64,000 bases of DNA from contig CM075351.1 in NCBI GenBank assembly GCA_037693485.1, positions 96,490,001-96,554,000 of the forward strand, in the 5' to 3' direction. A program made the translations under genes and the position numbers. Shown here one piece after another: positions 31,231 through 43,124 of this stretch (positions are counted from its first letter, which is position 1; every line of letters starts with the position of its first letter). The notes beneath the pieces were generated by a model. The model saw nothing but the letters and a program-made list of their open reading frames with translations, had not been told where the DNA came from and searched no databases. This stretch comes from Kitagawia praeruptora (lineage: Eukaryota; Streptophyta; Magnoliopsida; Apiales; Apiaceae).

Positions 31231-33558
31231 TCCAAGTTCATCACGTAGTTGAAACGTGGGAGGGAACAACTACCAACAACGCCTAAATTTTGAAATGATT
31301 TGCACAATGCACTATACCTTGATGCTTGTGATTCACCAACATTACCAAGAACGGGAGGGGTATAAGGTAGAGGTCCGGTAATTTTGTTGCCATTTTTTGT
31401 CCACCTAGACATGATGTAATCATTCGGTATACATATTTTTTGTTTCATGTCTAGGTAACGGATCATGTGTTTACAAATCATCCCGGAATGTTCAAATTGC
31501 ATACAAACACATTCAATCTTTCCATCAATATGGGCCGTCAACCGATAGCTTCTTCTACGATCCTCCGGCACGGTAGACTTCTCAACCACGAACATTTTAA
31601 ATAAATGACATCAACCTTTAGTTTTCGTCACGACATAAGATTTACTTTTTAGAAGCTTCTTTTGAAAATGCCTAAACGTCTCTTTCGTGTAAATTTCGGA
31701 TGCATGAATTTCCAAGGATGATTGCAATACTAGTCTCCTTTCCCTTTCTTCGCTCTCATAGTCACTTTTAACCCTCCCTAAGATATTGTGCCTCCAAAGC
31801 CTTTTGGGAATTCTCAATGAATTCTTTCAAACCGGTAGATGCTTGCACATATTCATCAAAAAATGCATTCATTGATTCACTTCTAGAGGTAGTGGTCATA
31901 CCGGCGGCAAAATGCGACTTTGTGTAAGCACCAATCCATTGATGTCTAATGCGATACGTTTCATTTAACCAAACATGATCCTCAAGTTTGTACTTCTCGA
32001 CCAATTCCTCCCATCTACCTTCAAATTCCGTGGGTGACAACGACTTGTACACACATGCATTAAAATCCGTTTTGAATTCCGGATATTTGGTGTACAAACT
32101 AGATAACTTCTCGGGAAATTTACTACTTATATGCCATGTACAATATAAGTGATTTGTTTCGGGCATAACCGTGGCAATAGCATTTCCCAAAGCAATGTCT
32201 TGATCGATAATTATTGTAGTGGGAGGTTTGTTGTCAACGGCTTCCAACCAAGTTTCTAAAACCCATTGATAAGAAGTCTCGGTCTCATCTCTCATGAGTG
32301 CAAATCCAAACAAAATATTTTGGTAATGGTGGTTCACCCCCGTAATAGGTATGAAAGGCATACAATACCTATTCGTTCGATAAGTTGAGTCGAACGTCAC
32401 CACACCACCAAAATTCTTGTAAGCGTTCATGCATCGAGGATCAACCCACACCAAACCTTTAACACGATTCTCGTTATCCATATCCACTCGATAGAAGAAA
32501 TGACCGAACGCATTCTCTTGTTGTAACTTTCGTAACAAGACCAAGCAACACTCCGCATCACCGGAATCAAACACTCGGTGCCGAATATCCCGTATGACAT
32601 TACGTACATCTTGATTAGAAAACCCTAAATTTTCAATGCCTCCACATGTCTCACCAAGATATTTCATCACTTTACTCGTCTCGATCCCCGATTTGTTAAA
32701 CAACTCAATCAATGATCGGGTGATCGGATCGATGTTGCGCGATGTTTGAAAAAATTGTCGCTTATCCGGTGTTACCATGGAATGATTGTGTTTCAAATCA
32801 ACCAAAGTTACCTTCCATTTGTTTACATTCACTAGGTGACATACGTACATTCGAGCACGACAATTCGTTCGTGGATCTACATCCCTAATGCGTCGTTTTC
32901 CTTTATCACGATAATCCGATTCCGGTGCTACTCTTCCACCCTTCTTACAAATAAACAAACGGGATGATGGATCATGACTCCGTTGATGTTTATGAGTATT
33001 CCTAATTATTATCTCGAATCCGACATTTCGACCATAATTTCTATAAAAACTTTCCGCCTCATCTAATGTATCGAAAATCATTCCAACACAAGGCACAACC
33101 TTATTAACATCCGCAAATGTAAAATCACAATTTTGGTTTCCAATATCCTCATCATCATCATTTTTTCCCATCCTAACATCCTCATCATCAACATTTTTTC
33201 CCATCCTAACATCCTCCTCATCATCAATTTTTTCCATCCTAATCCTCATCTCCTTCATCATCATTTTTTCCCATCCCGAATTTCTCATCTTTTTCATCAT
33301 CACCATCACTAATAATTATCTTGTTTTTACCCTTTCAATCATCATTTTTTTCCCCACCAACATCATCAACATTCATTTTATTTTTATGAACATTGTAATT
33401 CACTCTACGTTTATGAACACTACTATAATAATTATCAATATCTGCATCATCAAAGAATAATTTACGAGAAACATGATTTTTTTAACGGGCGGCGTAACAT
33501 AATCATCACCATTACGTTCACTAGATGAACCAGAAGAGCTAAATAAAAATGAAGCCAT
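31218..33558 (-). pseudogene. FAR1/FHY3-type MULE transposase
   Basis: The start MASFLFSSSGSSSER (33558) is followed by a frame-broken acidic region with repeats of DDEDVRMGKN. Next comes the FAR1 DNA-binding domain (AESFYRNYGRNVGFE ... KHNHSMV), then the MULE catalytic domain (VVTFDSTYRTNRYCMPF, IIIDQDIALGNAI, HLYCTWHI), then the SWIM finger CVCMQFEHSGMICKHMI near the end. Breaks are frameshifts near 33475 and 31772, an in-frame stop in the acidic part, and a TGA at about 31611. Full FAR1-type proteins have the same order and about 600-800 residues. FAR1/FHY3 are domesticated relatives acting in light signalling. Here the setting is clearly a transposon. Confidence 0.83.
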
Positions 33559-33694
33559 TGAATAGAGCACTAACCTTAATTTTGGATGAATTTTTGAGCT
33601 CCAAACCCTTGAAATTCGTTGGTGTTTTCTGCTGTTTGAAAAAAAGGAAATTGAAAAAAAAGACAAATTTTGTAACCTTAAAGGAAACAGATTT

Positions 33695-33880
33695 CACGTC
33701 TGCCGCAATGTTTCATTGCGGCAGAAAGCCTTAAATGCCAACTGTCGCAATGAAACATTGCTGCAGGTGGTTCATTTATTACCAGCCACCAACCATAATT
33801 AATGCCTTAAAATTATTCTGAGCCACAACCAAACATTGCGGCAGGAATAATTACCGCAATGGGTCATTGCGGTAGTAATT
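33695..33880. repeat. CATTGCGGCAG palindromes at the transposase start
   Basis: CTGCCGCAATGTTTCATTGC and related dyads appear at least three times just upstream of the transposase ATG. They match the words on the PMD side of the element. Confidence 0.65.
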
Positions 33881-34439
33881 TAAGATTTTTTCTTTTTTTT
33901 TTTGTTTTATTTTTAAATCTTTAAATATGCATCAAAATAATAAAATATATTAATTTTAACTTTAAAGTATCTTTAATAATGTATTATAGATATTTTTTAC
34001 ATGTTATGTAGTTTAAATAATGATGGAATGACATGTACATCTCAATCTTAGATAACTGTTAAAAAATAAATCAGGATGGTAATATTTTTTGTTATTTTTT
34101 CTATTTAAAATATTTAATATAAATTTTTTCTTAACGCTTTCATTCATTTTAACTTACATTAATGTTTTATGCTATTTTTTTAATTTTAAGATTAAAATAA
34201 TATATATTATCATTATTTTCAAGTTTTGACTTTACATAACTTTTTTTTTCTAAATTTGTTTTAAAAATTAATTAATTAATAATTTAAATGTATCATGGTT
34301 GGAAGTCATTCACATTTTCATTAACCCGTCTATACACATTTTATATGTTATTATCTATTAATTTACTATTTTTTATTAATTTTATAAATATATATATCAA
34401 ATTACAATAATGTAAAATAATATGTAAGATAATTTTGCT

Positions 34440-34940
34440 TAAACTTGCAAGAGTACAAGTTGATGGAATAGCAAATGCTTGTTTTATTTGGAAAAGGTCA
34501 AGAGTTCGAATCCAAAAAAATGAAAAAGGTTTGTTTTAATTTACTAGTTTTTATTAATTTTATAAATAAATATATATCAAATTAATAATGTAAAATAATA
34601 TGTAAGGTAATTTTTCTTAAATCACAAGAGTACAAGTTGGTGGTGCGGCAAAATGTTTGTTTCATTTGGAAAAGGTCAAGAACTCTTGACCTTTTAGAAA
34701 TTATACAAAACTTTTCCCACTCCACCAACTTGTACTCTAGTAATTTAAACAGTATTATCTTATCTATTATTTAAAATTATTAATTTGATATACAATTATT
34801 AATAATTGTATAAATAATTATATATTAAATTAATAATTTTAAATAATAGATAAGATAATACTATTTAAATTACTATAGTACAAGTTGGTGGAGTGGGAAA
34901 AGTTTTGTATAATTTCTAAAAGGTCAAGAGTTCGAATCCA
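34440..34940. repeat. Large hairpin and tRNA-like repeats
   Basis: A unit with AGTACAAGTTG, GGAAAAGGTCAAG and box-B-like GAGTTCGAATCC occurs at about 34450 and 34628 and twice more as the arms of a large inverted repeat (about 34681-34795 and 34815-34934). The arms match over about 115 bp with a short AT-rich loop. Confidence 0.75.
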
Positions 34941-35114
34941 AACTAATGCTATGTTTTTTTAATTAAAAAACTAATAATACTGCCGAAATAAAGGGTTGCG
35001 GCAATTCTATTTTTTACTACTGCCGCAATGAAGAGTTGCGACTCTACTGCCGCATTGAAAGGTTGCGGCTATCCTGGTGGCTGGTCCAACCCACGGTGGT
35101 TGTGGACCAAACCG

Positions 35115-35118
<4 letters not shown>

Positions 35119-35146
<28 letters not shown>

Positions 35147-38100
35147 TATAATAAGCGAAATGGGGTAGAATTTGTAGTTTAGTTACTCTCTATTTTTTGT
35201 TATCCCCCATTTATAACCGTTAGATCTTCAACTCAAATAGATCATGAACGTTAGATACAACAATATTAAAAATTGGAGGTCTAGGGTTCGAATCTCGCCA
35301 ACAACATTTTAATATAAAATTAATATTAGGTTATGTTATATAGAAAGGTTGAAGGTTCGATTTCCACCAATAGCATATTAATTTAGATTTAATACTAAAA
35401 ATTATTTATATACAAAGGTCTAAAATTTGAATTCTTCCATCATATTAAAAATAATTTTTATAATATTATATATATTAAACTATAAGTAAATTAAAAAGAA
35501 AAATAAAAGTAACCGGTGCGGCTATAAGCTAGTTACAAAATAAAAAGACAAACCTAACGTCATTATACATTAAGACCGAGATCTGTTCCATGTTTTGTAA
35601 TAGACATTTAGGTTCAACAAACTAAAAAACCTAGAAACTTCAATGAGAAAAAAGTTTTTCTTTTATAACAATATATATTAATGGGAAAAAATAATAATTA
35701 TAGAGTATAATTAAATTATTGAGTGAAAAATATATTAAAATATAAAATTTAATGACTTTCAAATTAAAAAACATGAAATTCCATGTAAGTAACAACCAAA
35801 TTAATAAATATTAATTAATGTCAATAAAAAAAGTACCAGAACATTATAGGTTTTTAGATATTATTTTGATAATTTTTGTAAAAAAATTATGAAGAAATTT
35901 AATTTAATATTAAAAAATTATAAATAATATGAATAAAGTACTCTCAGAAATAATTGTTGGTCGAGTTTGACACACCTAGCAACAGTTCTACTATTGCACA
36001 TATGTAAATTTGACAAAAGACATCTAATGATACACACATGCTCCACATTCATGAATAGCATATTGGGCTACAACAATAACTTGGACTGGGCTAAACTTGT
36101 CTTTGACACCAAAGTTGAGTAACAAAATTTTGGTAGACATGGAGGTGACCCGGGCTGGAGCTAACCCAGCCCAGCGTTGGGTCCCCCTGATCATTGTAAC
36201 GTATTTCTCGCTCGAATTGCTATATAGCTTTTTTGAAGAGACAATCTAACGAATTTCTGTAACCATGAGGATTATACATACCTGATTTGTCAGAAAAAAT
36301 CCGAAAAATCGACCAAGACTGCGATAACATACAAACCTTTATCAATGGATCATTATTATGAATATCCTGAAGATCTGCTATCTCGGACATGAAAGCACAA
36401 CCAAACTCTCACAAGGAAAGACAAAGAACACATAACAAAACAACTCTGACAAGGAGAGACAAACAACCCAAAAAATGGGTAGAGAAAACCCAATCATAGG
36501 GTAGAAAATAGTCTCAACAAGGAGAGAGATTTATTAAACAGAAAGAAAATCAAGCAAAAACAATAATACGGGACTTATCATCAACCAAAAAGGCTGATGA
36601 TAGCCCCTAATCAAATTGAGAATTTAGGGTTTTATAGAGAGAAAAAAGAGAGAAAAAAGAGAGGCTGCAATAGTGTTTCAGAAGTTGCCTTTATAAATAC
36701 CTAAAAACATCAATCGTACCATATATTTCAATCATTAATATTTCCTTTTTAATTAAAACACGTAGTCTTTTTATTTAAAACTAATCTTACAATTATTAAA
36801 TATACACGAAAATATCACACTATATTTTCCAATTATTAATAAATATATTAAAAATCCGTATACATTGTTTATAATAAGGAAACATTAGTATAATCAGTAA
36901 ACATGTGTATATTAAATTATATTAAATTAAAATTAACAAAATTATTAAAAAATAATGATTATATAAAAACATAATTATAATATTAACTAAAATTTATAAC
37001 ATAATAAAAGATATCTGTGCATCACACGGGCATTGAAAGTTTGTCGTTTTGAATTTTGGCACGGTTATCCTAATTATTAAAATAAATAATAAAATAATAT
37101 AATTAATGATAATTAGCTTACTGTCTTTTTTAATTAAAAAATGTTTACTTTTAATTGATGATATTAGCATTTATAAACACTTAAAATATCGTATCTTCCA
37201 ATTAATAATTTTTTTTCTAATTAAAGCAGTTAACTTTTAATTTAAAATATGATATTGCAATAATTAATATCTACCAAAAAAATCACAACATATCATCTAA
37301 TCACAACATAGTATAATAGAAATCCTTATATAACGAATAACGACCGTTAGATTTTTAGTAAAAAAAATTAGAACCATTAGATCTAATGATTAGATATATT
37401 ATATGATTAAATTAAACCATAATAATTTAAATTTATAATATAAGTTTTAAACCATGCATATCATTAATTAAATTTATATTAAATTATTTAAATTAAAATT
37501 AAAATGAATTATTGAAAATAATGATTATATAAAAATGTAATTGTAACTTATCAATAATTTTGGTTTGATCACTTTGGTTTGGTCACTATACTGCCAAAAT
37601 ATTCTCAACCGTCCAAAATAATCTCAACCATCGAATCTAATATTTTTAAAAATAGACGATCAAGATTATATCATATTAAAAAGAAAATTATAATATAAAA
37701 AATGATATAGTTAAAAAAAATGTTGTATTAAAATTGAATTTTAAAAAGAAAATTATATGAAAATGATATAATTAAAATAAGGATACAATTGATTTTATTT
37801 TTTTTATTAGAAAAGTTCATATTTACTATTTGGGCTCTATTTTGATATCTAGAAATCAGATTTGGATGATTTACACCTCACGTGAAGCTCATAAAATTAT
37901 CTTTAATTTAGTGCTGATTCAACAATTATTATCGAAATTGAAACACTCAGAATCTCAAGTGAAAATATAAATACGGATTTTTACATTAATCCTATACAGT
38001 GTAGAAGACATATCAGGGATCTTATCCAGATTTTTGTCGTCGTCACTGTACATCAAAAGCATATTATTCGTTGGATTAAAAAGTTGTTAAAAGTCGTCTG

Positions 38101-38690
38101 TTGGATTATTATATCCTTATATATAATTATCGTAAGAGGGATTTTATCCATATTTTTTGTCACTGTACTGCCAAATTAATCTCAATCGTCGACTCCATTA
38201 TTTTTTTAATAGGCGATCATAATCATATCATATTAAAAATAAAATTGAATTAAAATGATATCATTAAAAAAATTTGTATTAAAATTGAATCTTAGAAAAA
38301 AAAATAATATGAAATGGATATTATTAAAAAAAGGATGCAGTTGAATTTTATTTATTAATATTAAAAAAATCATATTTATTATTTAGGCTCTATCTCGAGA
38401 TTTAGAAATCAGATTTGGATGATTTTACAGTCCACGCGAATCTCATAAAATTATCTTTAATTTAGTGATAATTTAATAATAATTATCGAAATGGAAACAC
38501 TTAGAATCTCAAGAGAAATATTTTTACAAATTTTTAAATTAATCATATTAAATGTAGAAGCCCTATATTAATAATCATATTCAATGTTGAAAATCAATTT
38601 ATATATGATTTAAATTATTGACACAGACTTTTTCGTATTTATATATAAATACACTTTGTAGTTTACATGTCAAAATATAAAATATTTTCT
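35119..38690. other. AT-rich repeats between MULE-2 and the CACTA element
   Basis: No gene is seen. Contents are: three degenerate repeats with GGTTCGAATC-like words (35280-35460); a Helitron-like 3' end CCGGTGCGGCTATAAGCTAG (CTAG at 35529-35532); a GC-rich segment ending GTCCCCCTG (36130-36193) that may be an hAT end; a dispersed repeat at 36190-36690 with a diverged copy at 61990-62460; copy b of the dispersed repeat at about 37020-37260; and a direct duplication, 37583-38030 against 38157-38575. Confidence 0.45.
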
Positions 38691-38709
38691 CACTAGTACA
38701 AAAATGATC

Positions 38710-39080
38710 TTTTACGTCGCCTATTATACGTCGGTTCCGCCCAAAGGCGACGTATAAAACACTTTTATACGTTGGTCCCGCCAAAAGGCGACGTATATTT
38801 ACATTTTGAAACCTTTTTTATGTCGGTTCGAGAAAAAGGCGACGTATATGATAACATTATACGTCGGTTGAAGAAAAGGCGACGTATATAATGCTACTAT
38901 ATACGTCAGTTGAGGAAAAGACGACGTATATAATGCTATTATATACGTCGGTTGAGGAAAATGCGATGTATATGATGACATTATATGTCGATTGAGAAAA
39001 ATACGACGTATATAGTGGTACTATATACGTCGATTGAGGAAGAAGACGATGCAGCCTCCTTAAACTCCGACGTATAAAAC
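38710..39080. repeat. Left subterminal repeats of CACTA element
   Basis: At least eight ATACGTCGG- or GCGACGTATA-type words occur in alternating orientation. Several are mutated (ATATGTCG, ACGACG). Confidence 0.8.
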
Positions 39081-39317
39081 TGTCTCTTTTTATCATTTAA
39101 TTTCCCCAATGCTCTCCACTATCCCCAAATTCAACTCGCTCTCATTCTCTCTCTCTCTCTCTCTCTTACGATTTCATATTCTCTCAATCACACACATTCA
39201 ATTTCTTAACCTCGCTCTAATTTCAAGAGGATAAATTCTCAATCCTATCAATTTAGATCTCACTATATATGTATATTTGTATCATAACTGATTTTGGTTC
39301 TAAATCGTGATTTACAG

Positions 39318-39440
39318 GAAGGCGTGGGTGATTGGGAATCGATAATAGAGAAGTTATTGAATGAAGAGAAGCAGATGAGACTCAACGGTGAAGTCACCGG
39401 CATGAAGAAGGCGGTTACGGAGAAGCTGTATAATCTCACT
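39318..39440 (+). pseudogene. Exon-like fragment of unknown origin in CACTA element
   Basis: After GATTTACAG (acceptor-like) an open stretch reads EGVGDWESIIEKLLNEE, then LNGEVTGMKKAVTEKL. It looks like the coding sequence of a helical protein, but I do not recognise the gene. It then runs into CT-rich repeats. It lies in the same element as the SPINDLY exons, so capture is plausible. Confidence 0.35.
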
Positions 39441-40317
39441 CTCCCTCCCTCCCTCCTCTCTATGCATATATATGCAATAATCTCTCTCTCTCTCTCTCTC
39501 TCTCCCCCCCCTCCCTTGGAATTTCTCTGATTTGTTCTCGATTTATTGTTTATAATGCACTTTTCGGTGTTAGATTTGTTGTTTAAGTTACAAGGCTGAG
39601 ACATATATAATGAAAATTGATATGAAGTGCTTTGCATAATATATGTTAGTTTGGATGAATGTTAGTGCAGATTTCATTATGTAGATGAATGTTTAGCTTC
39701 TCTTTTAGAAGCTATTATGTGGCCTGAGGTGTGGTATAACTGATTAAGTTATAATTGCTGTGGAGTCTAAAAATTAACATTTAGAAATGCAGGGTAAGCT
39801 AAAAATTACCATATGGTTGAACGGAACACATCGTCAGTACATCAAGCGATTGGAACAAAGTTGCCAGTAGGAAATTGGTATTTGGTGGTCTGGCAGCTTG
39901 GCCGGTTCATCCTTTCCGTTGTCCTTGAAATCTGGCAACGCGTCTATGAAGTCTTTGCTCTCTGATAAGTTTCCTTCTTTCTTTTTCTGCTGCTTAACAC
40001 GGCGTCCACAAACTCAGAAGTAATTGTTATTGTTTCTCTTGCAGGTCAAGCCAATTATGCCATGGAAAAATATCAGCCACAGACGAACGCCCCCATACAC
40101 TCACTCTAAGAATTCTGTCATAGCTGCATAAATTTCAGAGGCGATCTTTGAATGTGGATCCACCAAGTTACAAGATAGCAGAATATTTCCGTGTTATATA
40201 TAGTGCTAGAAAAACTAAGCTTGTCGGCTTAAATCCAGTACTTCCTATGTTCTTTTACTTCTGTCCAAATTTATAACACCATAGTATGATGAAAATTCTT
40301 CTCACTTGTCTTAATAG

Positions 40318-40782
40318 TGACAATCATGTGGAAGAGTTGGCCCGTTTATCATGCTTTCTTTGTTATATACCCTCCTGAAGCTGGACCCCTGACTCAGACT
40401 CCTGCTCTTTCCTATGGATTCATCACATTTGGAAGGTTTAAGAATGTAGCACAAGTACGAATCTGCAGGTTAGAATGTATACTATTTGTAGTACCAAAAT
40501 TTGTTGCAATTGAAAGTATTTTGGCATAGGATATGCATTTAATTATAACCTATCTTATATTGTCAGATAACACCCAAAGTATTGCAAGTTTGGACAAGAA
40601 TTCTATGCATAGTTCCAAGTTCACGTCTTGTCCAGAAGTGTAAGCCTTTTTGTTGTGATTATAAGACCGAGATTTCTTTCGACCTTGGAGCAACTAGGAT
40701 GGAATCACTGACATGTTGGCTTTTGCATCTTATCCTCTTCAATCATGATCATAAGCAAGCCCATGTTCTTATGGACCATCAG
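40318..40782 (+). pseudogene. SPY: Captured exons of SPINDLY (O-fucosyltransferase)
   Basis: Two exons are separated by a GT-AG intron (40455-40566). Exon 1 (40318-40454) reads DNHVEELARL, then after a 1-bp deletion PEAGPLTQTPALSYGFITFG. Exon 2 (40567-40782) reads ITPKVLQVWTRILCIVPSSR, then KCKPFCCD, and after shifts LILFNHDHKQAHVLMD, followed by donor GTAAGT. This order matches the catalytic region of plant SPINDLY, the nucleocytoplasmic O-fucosyltransferase that restrains DELLA/gibberellin signalling. The tetratricopeptide repeats and the rest of the domain are absent. Frameshifts in both exons mean no enzyme can be made. The intron was kept, so capture was at the DNA level. Confidence 0.85.
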
Positions 40783-41732
40783 GTAAGTTCCTAATAATTA
40801 TATTGTCCTTATTAATTCTTGCAGTGCTACTATCATATATATATAAGACGATATTCTGTTATCAATGATAACTGCATATTAAACATCCTCTGTGTTACTA
40901 TTTAAATTTTGGTGTGAATGATTGGTTTGGAATCCGTAAAAAATTAGAAACAAAGTCCATTCAATTCCCGGTGAAAGTTAAAATATTAAACAAGAAGATA
41001 ATTTATGAACACCCATGGATCCATTAACGAAGGACTGGCTAGCTTTGATGCCTATAATAACTAGGAAATTAATCCCTCAAACAAGTACAGAACCAATTTG
41101 TGCAATCTGGTATATTAGGATATGGTAAACTTGTCATATAAGCTATTTTACTCCGACTGAAAGACCAACTGAAAGACCATGAATGAGATGAAATTTTGAT
41201 GGAACTGTAGATATCCTATCTAATGTATATTTCAATTTCTGTATCATGTTGCGTCATCGTGCCCGTATATAGAAATAAGACATTGTCCTCATGCCCCCAA
41301 TTCAGAGAGTTCCGAGTCTAATAGTCATATGTGTCATGTGCAACACCTTGTACCAGGGTCCAAGTCAGGGCAACATAGCACATATGCATAGTCAAACATT
41401 TGATGTGCAAAATTAGCCGAATAATAATTTGTAACATTATGATTTATGATTATGAATCACAAATTATGTCTTTGAGAATATACGACACTGAAGAAACAAG
41501 TAGTGAAGGTTTATTTAATTTACATAATATATAAATAAGATAATAGAGATTTACAAGATCTTTGCATGTATGGTATTATTTGCTTGTCAGTTGTGATGCA
41601 TATGGAACATTTTGCTACAATAAGATAATCTATAATTTCTGATATCAATAAGATAAAAAGGGATCATTTTTCTCATCTTTTTTTCTTTTTGAGTTCTAAC
41701 TAGTCTTCCGTCTTGTTTCCAATTTCTTGAAG

Positions 41733-41778
41733 ATTAAGACGCCCGAACAAATTGAGATGAAGAGGGAAACTGGCCGAG
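41733..41778 (+). pseudogene. Possible methionine aminopeptidase exon fragment
   Basis: IKTPEQIEMKRETGR is followed by a GTAAGT donor. It resembles the start of the catalytic domain of type 1 methionine aminopeptidases. Only 15 codons are present, so this is a weak call. If right, the CACTA element captured pieces of at least two genes. Confidence 0.3.
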
Positions 41779-42799
41779 TAAGTTTTCTTCCTGATTTTAA
41801 TAATTTTAATATTGCATTGTTGTAAATAAAACATTGGCTAATAGCCTAGTACTTCTGACTATTATTAGTATGTGATTCAGAGTTCCCCTCAGTTTACATA
41901 TAATAGTAATTCTTTTATCTTCCTGATTGACTCATTGAGTTAGTGAGGTGTATACCTGGATGTTGACAGACTAAACTAAAATTCTGATGTTGATTAATAA
42001 CTTAAAATTTCAAGACCTTGGTTTCTCTTTATATTTACTGTAATCCTCTTATCCAGAAAGAATATAAGCTGAAACATACTAGGAATTGCGTAGCATGTCG
42101 TAACCAAGACTCTCTTGGTGGGCATGTAAGATAGTTTGGAGAGTGTAATGGAGATATTAGCTGCAAAATTTTCCTCTGATAAATATTTGCACATATATTA
42201 CCATAGCTTGTAATCTCTAACATCGCTAAATCCTTAGTTCACCCACTAAAAGAATGACGAAAAAGGGGTTCTTGAGATCTGTACTTCATAGTTTTATGAA
42301 TATCTTAAGGAATTGATGCACCGGGCCACGGACAATTTAAGGTGTCTACAGGTGACATCCTGTTGGATAGAATTTTGTCTAGTTTACAGTATCATGTTTT
42401 TGCTGCCAATTTATTTGTTACTATTTTATGTTGTTGATCATATTTTATTTTTCCAGTGATAATTATAGAGATGGTGGCAGAAGAGTATAAAAGGAGAGAT
42501 GGATGGAGATTTTTTTTGGATGAAGCAGTAGTTTTCATTGAACTTGTATAATCTCTCGTGCATGATATGCTTGACCCGTTAGATTGAGAATTTGTGAACA
42601 TTTTGGATGTATTTTTTCAAGTGTATAAAAACAATTATGTTCTTTTATCTATGATTATGTTCAAATTGAATTGAGAAATTTTAATTATTGTAGGTTTTTC
42701 GTTGTACAAAATTTTCTTAAAGCAGGTTATTTTGATTGTTTAACAGGTTTTTGGTATTGGCAGAGAAACAAAAGAAATATATTTTTTTTTAATTTTTGT

Positions 42800-43100
42800 G
42801 GACAATATACGTCGGTTCTCACATGGGCGATGTATAAAGAATAACTATATACGTCGGCTTTTTGGACATTATACGTCGCCTTTCTTCGACTTTATGCATC
42901 GGCTTTTTGGACATTATACGTCGCCTTTCTTCGACTTTATATGTCGCCATTCTTCTACTTTATACGTCGCATTTTTAACCGACGTATATTAAACTTTATA
43001 CGTCACCTTTTTAACCGACGTAAAAGACTCGTGACTTTATACGTCGCCCCTCTATACGTCGCCATTTAACCGACGTATAAGACCTATTTAACCGACGTAA
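42800..43100. repeat. Right subterminal repeats of CACTA element
   Basis: TTATACGTCGCC and AACCGACGTATA words repeat about ten times. Part of the array repeats as a ~40-bp unit (TTTTTGGACATTATACGTCG). Confidence 0.8.
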
Positions 43101-43124
43101 AAAACCAATTTTGTACTAGTGTCT

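Larger units (their letters stand above)
28821..35118. mobile_element. MULE-2: element with FAR1-type transposase and PMD gene
   Basis: Both ends abut (AT)n runs (28797-28820 and 35114-35145), and the terminal ~60 bp are imperfect inverted copies (CCCACAACCACC at 28858 and GGTGGTTGTGGACC at 35095). I could not define a target duplication because of the microsatellite. Inside are a plant-mobile-domain gene (29650 rightwards) and a FAR1-like transposase (33558 leftwards), convergent. Short words TGCCGCAATG and CATTGCGGCAG recur at both sides (28875-28965, 29328-29560, 33700-33870, 34980-35070). It is Mutator-like by its transposase. The exact limits are tentative. Confidence 0.6.
38691..43121. 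mobile_element. Non-autonomous CACTA (En/Spm) element, 4.4 kb
   Basis: It starts CACTAGTACAAAA and ends TTTTGTACTAGTG. About 28 bp of terminal inverted repeat continue to TTTTACGTCG. The target duplication is TCT on both sides (38688-38690 and 43122-43124), the 3 bp expected for CACTA. Subterminal regions (38710-39080 and 42800-43100) are packed with TATACGTCGG/CCGACGTATA words in both orientations, the usual binding sites for CACTA transposase. No transposase frame is visible. The centre holds gene fragments including SPINDLY exons. Confidence 0.93.

Noticed and set aside
34440..34940. tRNA genes (several GTTCGAATCC sites)
   Set aside because: The box-B-like word is present but the rest does not fold as a tRNA, and the units are repeats.
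38700..39080. Regularly spaced ACGTCGG words, array-like
   Set aside because: Not a CRISPR array: this is plant DNA, the words alternate in orientation and the spacing varies. They are subterminal repeats of a CACTA element.
42798..42992. 64-codon repetitive frame near the CACTA right end
   Set aside because: Its repeats are the translation of the subterminal TATACGTCGCC array.
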